A DNA stretch of 64,000 nt, taken from positions 5,882,391-5,946,390 of the forward strand of contig NC_051118.1 of NCBI RefSeq assembly GCF_014839805.1. The letters run 5' to 3'. This DNA is from Manduca sexta (taxonomy: Eukaryota > Arthropoda > Insecta > Lepidoptera > Sphingidae). The position numbers and the translations under genes are program-made. Shown piece by piece: positions 23,935 to 34,827 of the stretch. The notes beneath the pieces were generated by a model. It did no database searches and had not been told where the DNA came from. It worked only from the letters and a program-made list of their open reading frames with translations. Each line of letters opens with the position of its first letter. Positions within the stretch are counted from its first letter, which is position 1.

Positions 23935-24110
23935 ATATTTCATTCGTCATCCATTTTTCCTATTCAAGGTTAATCAAAGGTGCAACATACCCAAATTTAG
24001 TCCTACATATACTCCGAGATGATACTAAAGAGCAATCCAATCCAAAGTCACTACTCGATCCGGGAATCGAAGCCAGGACCTTAGCAGTCGTAGCGCAATA
24101 CATTTAATTA
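23935..24110 (-). mobile_element. SINE family A, diverged
   Basis: AAAGGTGCAACATACCCAAA, CACTACTCGATCCGGGAATC GAAGCC (decayed B box complement) and GACCTTAGCAGTCGTAGCGC follow the inverted family A order. Confidence 0.6.
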
Positions 24111-25068
24111 CGAATACCATTAAATGTGCGAGAAAGCTCGTCTGAAATCCCTCCAATGACGTCACACATGACGTCACTAAACACTCAAGTCGTAAACATT
24201 TTGAAGAGCATAAATATTTAGGTTGGAGGGCTCTGCCCACGCGTTGACTAGAAGCGAAATCGGTTCTCGGAAATGTTCTAACAGCTGGCCAGGCTTTGTG
24301 CAGTCATTGAAAATGAACGGAGGAATAAAGAAATATACTGGGATACAGTACCTACGGTTTAACTACAATACAATCCCGATTATCTGAATATTGGACTATC
24401 CGGACTAAATCTAAGAGCAGGGGCGGTCCGAAGGGGAGGTCACAGGGGAAATGACCCCCCCTCCCCCCCAACAAATCGTAAACGCCAAATTGAAAAAAAA
24501 AATAGCAAAGCAGTTTTCTGTCTGTAGCCGCGATGCATTTTTTATTTTGCTGACATCTAACGATGTTTTTATGAACTATGATGTCCATAAAAACCTAGAC
24601 GCGACATCAAGGTACCGACCCCGTCCAAAATTTAAGGCTGCGACCGCGCGTGTCTAAGCTAATGTGATAGGATCCTTTTCGTTTAATGTTTATCCGTGGT
24701 GCTTTACAACTAGCTTGTTTAGTTGTTAACGTCCCTAAACTTGAGGTTCAAATTCCTCCTTATTTCAGTATTTTGTCTCCCGCTTTCCTATAGAGGGAAG
24801 TGGACAATTAATATTTCCAACTCCTCCATATCTTTCTATTTGATTAGTTTCGTTGCTAGATAGAGATTAGTATTCCCTGACACTCGTTGAGCTTCACTGC
24901 TCGATGTCATAAAACACGTGCCACTGACCGTGCTGATCCTGGCTTACAGGAGTTGTAGTGGTGGGGCTAGGAGCGAAATAGTATCCGATCCCATACGTCA
25001 CGGCTGTGATTAAAAATGAAAAAATAATTTAATTGACAGGATTTTTTTTTTATTCGATCAAGGTAATG
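24111..25068. other. Intergenic DNA, nothing recognised
   Basis: Includes a C-rich run at 24455-24470. Frames on both strands around 24350-24660 overlap each other and show no domain. Confidence 0.4.
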
Positions 25069-25297
25069 TGACCCCACTGCCTCTGATGGTAAGTGGAATG
25101 GGGTACAAGAGAATGTCGACTGACGTATGATTACCCCTCGACAGTCGCTACAATTATGCCGGCCTATTGGAACCGAATATGCACATGCTGATCCCGGAAC
25201 GCGACACACTTACGTGGGCCACTATGGCGGGTTTCAACACCTTGTGTACGGTGGTCGCTATCCAGGAGGATATATAATATATCCTACCACAAGCAAC
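25069..25297 (+). mobile_element. Interspersed repeat, family D
   Basis: GACCCCACTGCCTCTGATGG, AATGTCGACTGACGTATGAT, ATTATGCCGGCCTATTGGAA, CACTTACGTGGGCCACTATG and ATATAATATATCCTACCAC in family order. Compare 42775-43013. Confidence 0.75.
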
Positions 25298-25535
25298 ATA
25301 ATGTAAAATAACCTATTAAATATCTTGTTAACATTCTAGCACAATTTACTCACATCGCGAAGGAATAAAACGCACAGTTTTAGTAGATTGCACATGTTAA
25401 TGTACCATGTGCCGTGAAACAGATGTGGACAATAGTTATTGCTCGTTTTTATGAAATGAACTGGCGTCGAGCCAATAGCAAAGAGTAATTATGAAAACGG
25501 TTTACGGTAACTGTTTTGATAGAGTGATTCCATAC

Positions 25536-25689
25536 TAGTGGCGAAAGGTCCATACAACCCGATTCCTGTCGACTTCCCTTTATGTAGAATCTAATTGTCA
25601 TCAGGACGATTTCCAAACCGCATTTATGCATATTAATACCTACATGTTGTGTCGAGTTCTGTTTCGGAAAAAATCCTCCTCCGCCACTG
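25536..25689. mobile_element. hAT-like MITE, copy 2 of 3
   Basis: Ends TAGTGGCGAAAGG and TCCTCCGCCACTG. Inner ends are GTCCATACAACCCGATTCCT and GGAAAAAATCC. The 8-bp flanks TTCCATAC / TTCCCTAG are similar but decayed. 154 bp. Confidence 0.7.
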
Positions 25690-25744
25690 TTCCCTAGCAT
25701 CGAAAATGTTAGAGCCTATTTTGTAATTTATAATATTTCATTGT

Positions 25745-25940
25745 TATCATCATCATCCACAACCTGTCCCACTGCTGGGTATAGGCCTCTCTCTTATCTC
25801 ACCTTTTTCGTTTTCAAGCCAATCGCATCGAGGTTCGACGCGCGATTCTTACAATTTCGTTCACCCATCTTGCCTTTGGACGACCTTCGCTGCGCTTGCC
25901 TTGTCTGAGGCACCACTCAGTCAGCACCTTACCGCACCTG
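25745..25940 (-). mobile_element. LINE ORF2 C-terminus and (GAT)n tail
   Basis: The minus-strand translation has GRPKARWVNEIVRIARR, a stop, then REAYTQQWDRLW and a (GATGAT) end. This is the same terminal architecture as at 14457 but a different subfamily. Confidence 0.7.
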
Positions 25941-26590
25941 TCATCGCTTCATTGTACATTAACATAAAAAGACACACAAAATAGTCAGCATTAAGTCTGC
26001 CTGCATAGTCTTTGTATATAAAGTATAATAAATAAAATAAAATATTCACTTACAAAGTATAAATGGCGGTTTTATCACTAGGGCAATTTCTTACAAACGG
26101 CCAATAACCATGAAAGGAAAACAGGGAAAGAAAAAGGTTAGTTGATGTACACATTTTACAAGACAAACTAAACTCTTGCGAAAATCTTGGGACTTTATCA
26201 AAACTACGTCTCAAAAAGCAGCTCTTTTAAATAGAGTTTAACAAACCGTTGGTCCAACCACTCGTTCTTTATTCGTTTAAACTCCGGTATTTACACTGGC
26301 CGGCCATTTACAGCGTTCTATTAGGAATGGAAACAGGTATACCTCAAAGACTTAAAGTGGCTGTTCATGCCACTTGCCTTTAAAAGTTTCTGTTTTTTTC
26401 TATGGTATAGTAGTTAGGTGTTATTGCGGTTGCACTTGTTACGACTTGGTCTATCTGTGTTTCAAAATTCACCAAAATCCGTTCAACGACTTTTAGTTTT
26501 AACAAACATTCCAATATTAACACAAACCTGGCCATCTTGAGTCAACACTAAATTTGGCATATTTGTCCAAAATCCGAATTCGTACTGTGG
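25941..26590. other. Intergenic DNA, nothing recognised
   Basis: AT-rich; no coding signal or identifiable repeat. Confidence 0.4.
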
Positions 26591-27453
26591 TACAGTCAGC
26601 AACAGAAGTCCTTGAACATAATTTGTTTCCAATATTTCCTAATCATTATCATTTACCATAAGTTACTGATTAATTTAAATACAAAACAACTTGACATAAT
26701 TGAACTACAAAAGTAGCTGAACGCCGTCAAACCATTCACCGCTAAACATTACTAGCAATTTTTTATGATCTGTAATAAATACGAATGTGGCTGAAATTAG
26801 CAAATTCTTTGTTTTATATACAAGCTTTTTTTCCAACAGTCCAGAATATCAATTAAATTGTTATTTTGTAACATACTAGCTTTGGCTCGCTACTCAGCCT
26901 GCGTGAAAAAATTTTTCAAGGACTAAAGTCTTGCTTTATATTGACCCGGGATAGAAAGTAGCGTATAGCGCTGTAATGTAGCTTCCTATTAGTGAAATAT
27001 TTTCAAAATCGGTTAAGCAGTTCCTGAGTTTAGCGCATTCAAACAAACAAACTCTTCAGGTTTATATAATAGTATATATTGAAGTTAATAACCAGAATCA
27101 TAGATTTTTAAGTATGGACAAAACATCATAATATTTTAGTAAGTAATATTATAAGATTAATATGAATAGGTTAGTTACATTTTAAACATCCTATTTTATA
27201 GAGCACTGGCCGGTTTAAGGAACAAATGTGTAAATTCAAAATTATTATGGCAGTATTATAAATTCTCTTCGAAGGATTCAACGTAAACGTCAGTTTCTTT
27301 TTCATATTTTTCAGCCAATCCTTTACTTTGGTATCCATATTGAAATGATAACCTTAATCTGTACTCTTCTTTGGTAAGTGATTTATGGTCCGTTTCAATG
27401 TTCAGGTGTTTTGTAAATTAGTATTTGTTCATCGACTTTTGTTGCTGATCGTA
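26591..27453. mobile_element. Tc1/mariner-like non-autonomous element, interrupted
   Basis: The left terminus TACAGTCAGCAACAGAAGTC (26591) and the complement of the right terminus TACGATCAGCAACAAAAGTC (ending 27453) are inverted repeats related to the 23687 MITE. A Helitron sits inside (26876-27082). No transposase frame remains. Confidence 0.6.
26876..27082 (-). mobile_element. Helitron-like insertion nested in the mariner-like element
   Basis: Plus-strand view: CTAGCTTTGGCTCGCTACTC (26876, complement of a CTAG 3' end), AAAATCGGTTAAGCAGTTCC, then CTCTTCAGGTTTATATAATA at the TC end near 27082. The hairpin is weakened by mutation. Confidence 0.55.
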
Positions 27454-27845
27454 CCACTATTATGAAATAATGAATATTTATGAAGATTTCTATTATTTTA
27501 TGAAGATTTTTGAAGTTAACACAGATACATGGATATATATACTATGCATAATGCAACTCCATAGTTTGAAGTTTGAAGTAACATGATTTCTTTTTTACCT
27601 CAATAGTTCAATTGATCCGAATAAGGTATTTTATCCGAGACTCGAGCAACACATAGGTATGTTTTCAACTGGATTCCAAACGTTGCAAAACCATTGCTAC
27701 ATTTTAATCAAGTCGAAAGTTTATTGCTTCTGTATATCTACGAATGGAAAGTGAACAGCCTTGTTCGTTAGTGAATTAAAACGCATTCCGGTTGGTAATT
27801 TTTAAATTATTTTAATTTTTGCGTCATCATTCATAATTTTATTGT

Positions 27846-28455
27846 TGACTATCTGAGCCGACGAACGTTATCCTGCCTGAACTATGAATATTGAAATCAA
27901 ATTGGTATTATTAAGGTGGTAGCTCAAGGTCCATTTTCATACATTTTGTTTCGGCTTTAATCTGGGTAACTAAACAAGTATTGGCAAGTAAAGAATTTAA
28001 ATTCACGTCTAGTTAGTGATTAGTTCTCGCAGTTGAAAGAAAAATGTAAAAATAATTAATAATCATGGATATTTCTGCCTTTAAAATTTCGTCATATTAA
28101 ATTTTTAACCCAGATTAAAGCCGAAACAAAATGTATGAAAATGGACCTTGAGCTACCACCTTAATAAAAAAACTACCTATATTATTCAAAAAATAGTGTT
28201 TATTATTGTAATGCTCTGTGATACACGCATTCTGTCAATCGCTGACAATTATTTCAAATAACTGACAGTGTAAAATTTATGTCGTTTAAAGTTTTCTTAA
28301 TTTTTGTAGTGTTCCGCTTAACTTCCTTAATTTTTCATTTCATAAGAGCCTTCTCTTGATAATAATTAACACAAGAAAAAGAATTAGAGAAATGTTCCAT
28401 CCGTTCACGTGTGACCATGACCAAGGGAAATAGAAATTAATTTAATATATAGATT
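27846..28455. mobile_element. Interspersed repeat, family F, split by a MITE
   Basis: 27846-27900 (CTATCTGAGCCGACGAACGT... CTATGAATATTG) and 28215-28455 (GCATTCTGTCAATCGCTGAC... CCAAGGGAAATAG) match the two halves of 6680-6962. The MITE 27911-28164 lies between them. Confidence 0.6.
27911..28164. mobile_element. MITE with 57-bp perfect terminal inverted repeats
   Basis: The left arm starts TTAAGGTGGTAGCTCAAGGT and runs to ..TTTAATCTGGGT. The right arm is its exact reverse complement, ending ..GAGCTACCACCTTAA. TA dinucleotides flank both sides (27909-27910, 28165-28166). 254 bp. Perfect arms imply a young insertion or arm homogenisation. Confidence 0.88.
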
Positions 28456-29009
28456 TGATTAAAAGTTATTTGTGTTTATGGACAATTATTTTCTACATAT
28501 TCATAATGTGAAGCACCTGTGTCAGAATCGACCTAGTTTAGTTTTTAAATTTTAGAATTGATGTTGCTAAATGTCTCGCTAACTGAAGCTACTTAAGAGT
28601 GTAATTAATCTCTCTTAATAATATTAGTATTCTATAATATTTTTATATTATTTGATTATGAATTTACTTCTTACAAGCATTGGAACTTCTCGCACTCTCA
28701 TTACAATATTAGTAAGATAACAGCCCAACTATCCAGAACACCTAAATGTTATCATAATATCAATAAGATTTTCTCCCAGAGTTTGAACTTGCATAATTGC
28801 AGTTTGCAAACATCCATGAAGGCATACTAGCGAACTATCGCCGAAGTGTCCCTTCTGTATTTCGATATTATTTGGCGCGGTCATTGAACTTTCTGGATAT
28901 ATGAAATCTAAATAGCTTATAAATATTACAGCATAGTTTTGACAACGGTTGAAGGATGCACACCTATGTATGGAATTATCTGGACTTCACCGTGATAATA
29001 AAATACACA
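28456..29009. other. Intergenic DNA, nothing recognised
   Basis: AT-rich; no gene or clear repeat. Confidence 0.4.
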
Positions 29010-29290
29010 CGTTACGCCTTTAGCTTTAAAGAGGTAAGCAGAAGTGCAACCAGGACATTCAATTTTCGACATGTGTGTTCCGTCCCATGATGTGATAGGA
29101 GCGAGCCTATTCTAAGTAGGCAGAGGTTCAATCGAAACATCATTTTTCGTCATGTGTGCTTCGTCCATTGATGTGATAGGGGCGAGCCTATCACCACTTC
29201 AAGAACAATTTCTAGACTTCTGGCTGGTTTTGAACATAACCAATATCAATGCCCGAGCCGGGATTCTCATCCGGGATCTCACAGATTTGT
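29010..29290 (-). mobile_element. SINE family A with an internal tandem duplication
   Basis: The body segment AGGTAAGCAGAAGTGCAACC...GTGATAGGAGCGAGCCTAT (about 29032-29110) is repeated as AAGTAGGCAGAGGTTCAATC...GTGATAGGGGCGAGCCTATC (about 29115-29196), an 83-bp period. CCCGAGCCGGGATTCTCATC is the decayed B-box complement. Confidence 0.7.
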
Positions 29291-29449
29291 TTTATCATGT
29301 CCGCAATACCCTCGATGCAAACACCGTGCTAATAAGGTTCAATATATTCACAAACCTTTGCTAGAATTGTTTATGGACGGTGATTGTCATAGTTATATAT
29401 GTAAGTAATTTTAATAGTTGTTTAGAAATAATAATAATTATTCTTATGC

Positions 29450-29520
29450 TTTTTTTTGACGTATCATAAGTGCAACTTTGTTCGCCTACGTGATAAATAA
29501 AGTATTTTATTTTATTTTTA
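29450..29520 (+). mobile_element. Retroelement 3' tail
   Basis: TTTTTGACGTATCATAAGTG CAACTTTGTTCGCC followed by GATAAATAAAG and a TTTTATT-rich tail, a LINE 3' UTR-like string common in Lepidoptera (from memory). Confidence 0.45.
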
Positions 29521-30677
29521 TTACTTGTCTAAAGTGAATTCGCGCGTGCGTCTCTCTGTGTATTACTCTGCACGTTCATAGTTTTTCTCTTTCTAAACGG
29601 GATCAGTGGAGTCACTTCTCTGATGAGCGCTTACAATAAACAAAAGAAATATGACCATCCGCAATATCTATAGCATGATTGCAACGCGTTTATGACCTTG
29701 ACTGATATGTCGTTAAGTCTCATAATGCTATGCACATGTTCGACAGCAAAACTAAATATTCCTAACCACATTGCATACAATACAAACATAATCTTGAATG
29801 TAATCGAAAATTCCAGAAATTTGCATAAAATGCAATACGATGTTTATAAGGTTTGATTTAGTCTTGTTTGTACTCAATGCGCACCGTGTATGGCACCCGA
29901 TCGGTAGTCTGAACACGCTCTCAATTTCATTTTATGATGATCTATGAGTTAATATTGTTGCCAGGGGCCAGAAGATACGGAGAAGTCGCGATTTTGTTTC
30001 GTCGCGAAAGTATTTTCTTTATACATATCACACCCTTAGAACTAGAGTGACCTAACTCGAAATTTATATATTTCCTGATTTTGTTAAAAAACGATCTTTC
30101 AAAGCATGCACTATTATTATCAAATGTTTTTTATTTGTTACCTTAGTTCTAAAGTTCTATATACGTTTAAAAAATATGATATATCGTGAAAAGTGAGTGA
30201 CCACCTTTGAGAGCGGACGTCTGGAGGGGCATGATCATGAAATAACTACCAAGATCCTTAAATAAACATTAAAAAAAAAATCATAAAGTTTTTGTACGAG
30301 CTTTTGTAATTTTGTTCTTATGTTTTTAAATATTTTCTTTTATCAATTTATATTTCTGCTCTCTTTACAAATACCACAAAAAATCTTGTTTGAATGTATT
30401 TTTTTATTGTTAATCCATAAGCTTCAATTTACGGTAAGCAGCTTAGCTGTACTCCTGGTTTTGCTGAACTTATTCTTGCCAATAAAAAAATATTAGCTAA
30501 TAATCACATTTATACATAGTCAGGAAAAAAATCTCAGTTGGCAACCCTATTTTTAAAAATTCAGGATACATGATAAATATATTGTGCACTTAATTACATA
30601 CACATTAAAGGTTATTTTTAAATGTTGTAGTTACTTTCACCATTGATAATATATTAATTTGTATCATAAATCACTAG
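29521..30677. other. Intergenic DNA, nothing recognised
   Basis: No gene, splice-flanked frame or named repeat seen. Confidence 0.4.
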
Positions 30678-31363
30678 TCACTTTTGTAGCATTTCATTTT
30701 AAAAGTAAATATTTAAAAAAAAAACGTAATTTATCACTTTTTGTGTTCATGGACAGTTAAAGCAAGCGATAATTCGCAAAGAATACGCACATAACTTTTG
30801 TCACAAGTACGTACCCTTGGATTTAGAATTTACGTACTTAGCAGTTCTTTCTACTCCCAACTAGGCTATCGCCGCTTTTGTATGTCACGTATAATCTCTG
30901 GCAATAAAATATGTGTTACTAATCAAAATTGCAAAATATGTCAACACAGGAGTAGAACCCAAGACCCTATCGGTTACAGGCCTGATAACCTATGGAGTTC
31001 AAATACGATGACAAGAAGAAAGCTTATTCACTTTTGTAGCATTTCATTTTAAAAGTAAATATTTCAAAAAAATCGTAATTTATCACTTTTTGTGTTCTTG
31101 GACAGTTAAAGCAAGCGATAATTCGCAAAGAATACGCACATAACTTTTGTCACAAGTACGTACCCTTGAATTTAGAATCTGTGTACAGTTCTTTCTACTC
31201 CCAACTAGGCTTCGCCGCTTTTGTATGTCACGTATAATCTCTGGCAATAAAATATGTGTTACTAATCAAAATTGCAAAATATGTCAACACAGGAGTAGAA
31301 CACAAAACCCTATCGGTTACAGGCCTGATAACCTACGGAGTTCAAATACGATGACAAGAAGAA
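30678..31363 (+). repeat. Tandem duplication, two units of about 350 bp
   Basis: Unit 1 (30678-31023) and unit 2 (31028-31363) both start CACTTTTGTAGCATTTCATT and end ATACGATGACAAGAAGAAA. They differ by scattered substitutions and small indels. Each unit contains an inverted remnant of SINE B (CAGTTAAAGCAAGCGATAAT... CAACTAGGCT). Similar 84- and 91-codon frames exist in both units but derive from the repeat. Confidence 0.85.
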
Positions 31364-31429
31364 ACCCCTCAATCAATTATAATTTATTTATTTTAAATAT
31401 ATACATATACATGACGCATTAGAGGATTT

Positions 31430-31522
31430 TTTTATCGATAATCGATATTTATCGGTATTTTTTCCGATATTTATTGTTCCTCTTAAATGGCCCGATTATC
31501 GATAAATTATCGATTATCGGAT
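31430..31522. repeat. ATCGAT-rich near-palindromic cluster
   Basis: TTATCGATAATCGATATTTA (31432 on) and CGATTATCGATAAATTATCG (31493 on) are imperfect inverted repeats of each other, each with TATCGATA/ATCGAT cores. They could be a fold-back repeat or a cluster of DREF/BEAF-type sites. Confidence 0.6.
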
Positions 31523-32304
31523 TGCATGCCCTAGTGCGCTAGTCCTCAGACGAAGATGCATATGTCATAGCAATTAAACATGAACTTCTTGATATCTATG
31601 ACACATTATCCTCGATTGTTAACTAGAAATGATTTCCTCCTTTAATTAGTCTTCAAACTTCCCAGACCGCATAAGGCAGCTTTAACCGAACCAAAGATTT
31701 GCACATCCTTTGTCACTAAACGGAAAAACACATTGTACTAACACCCCGTTAATATTCATTAGTTAGTTTAGAATAGTTATACGAGTGGAGGATTGCCATT
31801 GGTGTGGGCTTTTTGTGGATTTTCCTGATATTGGGGTGGGACATTGACAAATATGTAATTAGTACTTATTCTATGTCATTAAATACCACATCAAATATAA
31901 AACACTTTATCGTGAAAAAAATAATTGTAATCTACAGATTTTTTTCAATGGTGTTTTTAATTATTATTGACATGTCTTATAGTGTCTGTACCTTGGCGTG
32001 TATTTATTTGACTATATTTGTATTATGTCTAATTACAGTTAACATAGTTATAAAATATGTCCTTGTAATTTTAACTCTGTAGTAATAACATTGAAAATAA
32101 AAGAAACTGACAAATATTAAAATACATTTACTATTTTTCACAATACCACAAATAAAGTGTAAGCGAGGCTCATGACAAAATTTATCCCTCATAAAAAATA
32201 TGAATATCTGTTTTAGGTTTTATATGTATCAATTTAGCTGGTTGATATTGTATCTGTCATAGTGGTTTCTATAATTTTCATTATTCTAGAGTTTCCATAA
32301 CTAA
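31523..32304. other. Intergenic DNA, nothing recognised
   Basis: The 92-codon hydrophobic frame at 31804-32082 is AT-driven, without domain or context; not called. Confidence 0.4.
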
Positions 32305-32369
32305 AAATAATAAAAAAAATGCATCACTGTTATACATTAATTGCGTAACCTTTACTTATCATTACATAG

Positions 32370-32554
32370 TATAAAACAAAGTCGCTTTCTCTGTCCCTAT
32401 CTATGTATGCTTAAATCTGTAAAACTACACAACGGATTTTGATGCGGTTTTTTTTAATAGATAGAGTGATTCAAGAGGAAGGTTTATATGTATAATAATA
32501 ACATCCATTAAATAGTCAGCATTGCACCCGTGCGAAGCCGGGGCGGGTCGGTAG
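32370..32554 (+). mobile_element. Helitron-like non-autonomous element
   Basis: TATAAAACAAAGTCGCTTTC, AAACTACACAACGGATTTTG, ATAGAGTGATTCAAGAGG and a GC hairpin-like end CACCCGTGCGAAGCCGGGGC. The opening matches 37921. It recurs at 58361-58549. Confidence 0.55.
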
Positions 32555-32852
32555 TAGTAAATAAATATTTTCTGTGATATATTGAGCTTTTTGTGCAGTC
32601 CAGTTGATAAGTTGTTAAAGTGTTATTTACTATTACATACGCTATTTCTATCAATATCCTGGTAAAAATGGCATTCATGGTGACTATACATAGTAGACGA
32701 AAGGACGACGAAAGAATAGCAATGGGATAAGAGGACGGATGTGCGGAACACGCTACGTAAACATTTAAACGGAATCCCCTCTATTGGAAACGTTGGGTAG
32801 AGATCTTGTTTTGTTCGATTGGAAATGTGTGTAGTTCTTGAGCCTTTTATCG

Positions 32853-33031
32853 TATTCAAATTAAACTATTTTTCGGATTATATCGCGGTTTTAATATTTC
32901 ACTTTTCTCCCGACGTTTCGAAGATTTTGCAGCCTTCATGGTCTCAAGGAGGGGGACTGATGAAGGCCCCCCCGTAAATAAAAAAAAATGTTTAATTTAA
33001 ATGTCTAACATTCGCGTAAACATGAGAAATC
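32853..33031. mobile_element. Interspersed repeat, family E, rearranged
   Basis: The plus-oriented half TTTTTCGGATTATATCGCGG, CTCCCGACGTTTCGAAGATT and CCTTCATGGTCTCAAGG is followed by the minus-oriented end GTCTAACATTCGCGTAAACA. The latter is inverted again at 33508-33541, giving an inverted pair about 510 bp apart. Confidence 0.6.
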
Positions 33032-33429
33032 TTTTTATAATATTTAAGGTTTTGTTGGCATTTGTAATAAATGTTTATTTAAAATATTAAGGTATCTTAA
33101 TCGTTGGAGTTAGACAAAGATGATGTACCGTAGGATTTTTTGTGTTAAATAGTTCTACTTTCTATCCAGGGAAAATGTTTAATAAAGATAAATTTAAAGG
33201 TTTGTATACTGTCTTTATAAACGTATTTAATATATATCGCGTATTTAAAGGTGTCCTTGTTAACCTTTTTTTGTTTCTTTCGATTTTCGCCATGTGGCGT
33301 TGTTGTTTTGCTGTGTGTCAAAATATATTGTATAGTTCATTTAGCGTACGAATTAATAAATGTAAATTAAATAAATCTCACTCAATTTTATTTAATATAG
33401 TCATAACCCAACAGAAAATATATAGCAGG

Positions 33430-33481
33430 ACTTTTATCTGGAAAACTCCTTCACGTGGGCGAAGTCGCGAGCAAAAGCTAG
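33430..33481 (+). mobile_element. Helitron 3' end
   Basis: CTCCTTCACGTGGGCGAAGT CGCGAGCAAAAG then CTAG|T (33478-33481), the same terminus as 17555 and 36665 in opposite orientation. I could not define the 5' end. The same terminus recurs at 59466-59469. Confidence 0.6.
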
Positions 33482-33896
33482 TATTTATATAGAAGAAATT
33501 TACAAAATGATTTCTTATGTTTACGCGAATGTTAGACAGTGAATGTTCGGAACGCCAAATCTAATACGTAGTACATATATCGATGGTTCATATCAAATTC
33601 TTATCGATATATCGATTATCGTCAGTCTGGCCAGACGTTATTTATAGTCCAACCCCAGTCCCTTTGCGATGCAAATGCAGCACTTAACAGGCTCCTTTGT
33701 CAGTCTATAGTTATGGCCGGTGTTGGACGGTGTCTGCCATTCTAATTACTGCCTTGGACTCCCCACATTGTTTCTGTCCGCTGGTTTGTTTTCTTTGTAT
33801 GCAAAGATGGTTTGCGGTTGCAATGTTTTGTTGGGTTTGATTAACTTGGTTTGATGGCTAGCGGTTCGTGTTAATTTGACTCATTGATGATAAATA

Positions 33897-34100
33897 ATCT
33901 ATGCTTATAATATAAAGATGAAGAGTTTGGTTGTTTGTTTGAACGTGTTAATCTCAGGAATATTCACCCGATGTTTTTTGTCGCTAATAGGAAGCTACAT
34001 TACTCCTGTGTGTGATAGGCTATTTGTTATCCCGGAAAAATATAAAGCGGAACTTTTATCCCTGACAATCTTTTTCATGTAGTGGAGCCGTGATCACATT
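33897..34100 (+). mobile_element. Helitron-like fragment
   Basis: AATCTATGCTTATAATATAA AGATGAAGAGTTTGGTTG, GTGTTAATCTCAGG, CTAATAGGAAGCTACATTAC and TATCCCGGAAAAATATAAAG are in the order seen in other Helitron-like copies. It recurs at about 59885-60083. Confidence 0.5.
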
Positions 34101-34540
34101 AATCCGTTATAATAAAAAGTACTTTAAATTGTAGAATCTACTACTGCTTGTAAATTTATCACAGTAAAGAAATAGCAACAGGATTTGATACAATAATAAT
34201 ATAATTATTATTAGTTGAGACGTGTTTTGTCATGTTCAATTCTTATTCAAGCTTCAGACAATTTTTATTCCACTGCCCTTTTAACCATGTTGCAGAAAGG
34301 TAATATTCACTACATCCCTATTAACCCCTTAGTTTGCTATACCACACAGACTATTGCCTACTGTCCATTCGACACGCACTGTTAATGTCTTGGCCGACGT
34401 CTAGACGTATAAGTTGGGTTCGTTTTACTGCTAATTTATGATAACAATATTTTTTGCATTCATGTAGCGAGGTGTTGACGGCAAACGACCTGGGAACTCT
34501 TCTGAATAGTCGTAATTGTATTAAAATAGTTAAAAATAAA

Positions 34541-34809
34541 CCCCCTTATTCATAGACGTTTTTTAGCGAAGGAAAGAGCATTGCTGTGATAACAAGTCTG
34601 TTTCTCAGTGCTGACGGCATGGCCTTCGCAGTACGTAGACATAGGGCCGTTGTGATTGGCTAATATTGATATATAACTTGAATTTAGTTGGCTGTCAGAT
34701 AAGCAAAGCTGGACAAACAGCAAGCCGTCAGATAAACGAAGCGGAGAAACAGACTTGTTATAACAGCAATGCTCCGTCCTTAGATAAAAAACGTCTATGA
34801 ATAAGGGGG
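34541..34809. mobile_element. Fold-back MITE with long inverted repeats
   Basis: The left arm CCCCCTTATTCATAGACGTT..GAGCATTGCTGTGATAACAA and the right arm ..TTGTTATAACAGCAATGCTC..AACGTCTATGAATAAGGGGG are inverted repeats of about 65 bp. 269 bp. It recurs at 60527-60792 with one C fewer at the left tip. The long frame on the minus strand here spans this MITE and the next SINE and is not a gene. Confidence 0.85.
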
Positions 34810-34827
34810 AAAGTCTATTGCTGACAA

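Noticed and set aside
30798..31422. Two similar short proteins in tandem as a gene family
   Set aside because: They are translations of a tandemly duplicated non-coding segment containing an inverted SINE remnant.
31804..32082. Hydrophobic 92-codon frame as a small membrane protein
   Set aside because: T-rich sequence gives such hydrophobic frames by chance; no start context or neighbours support it.
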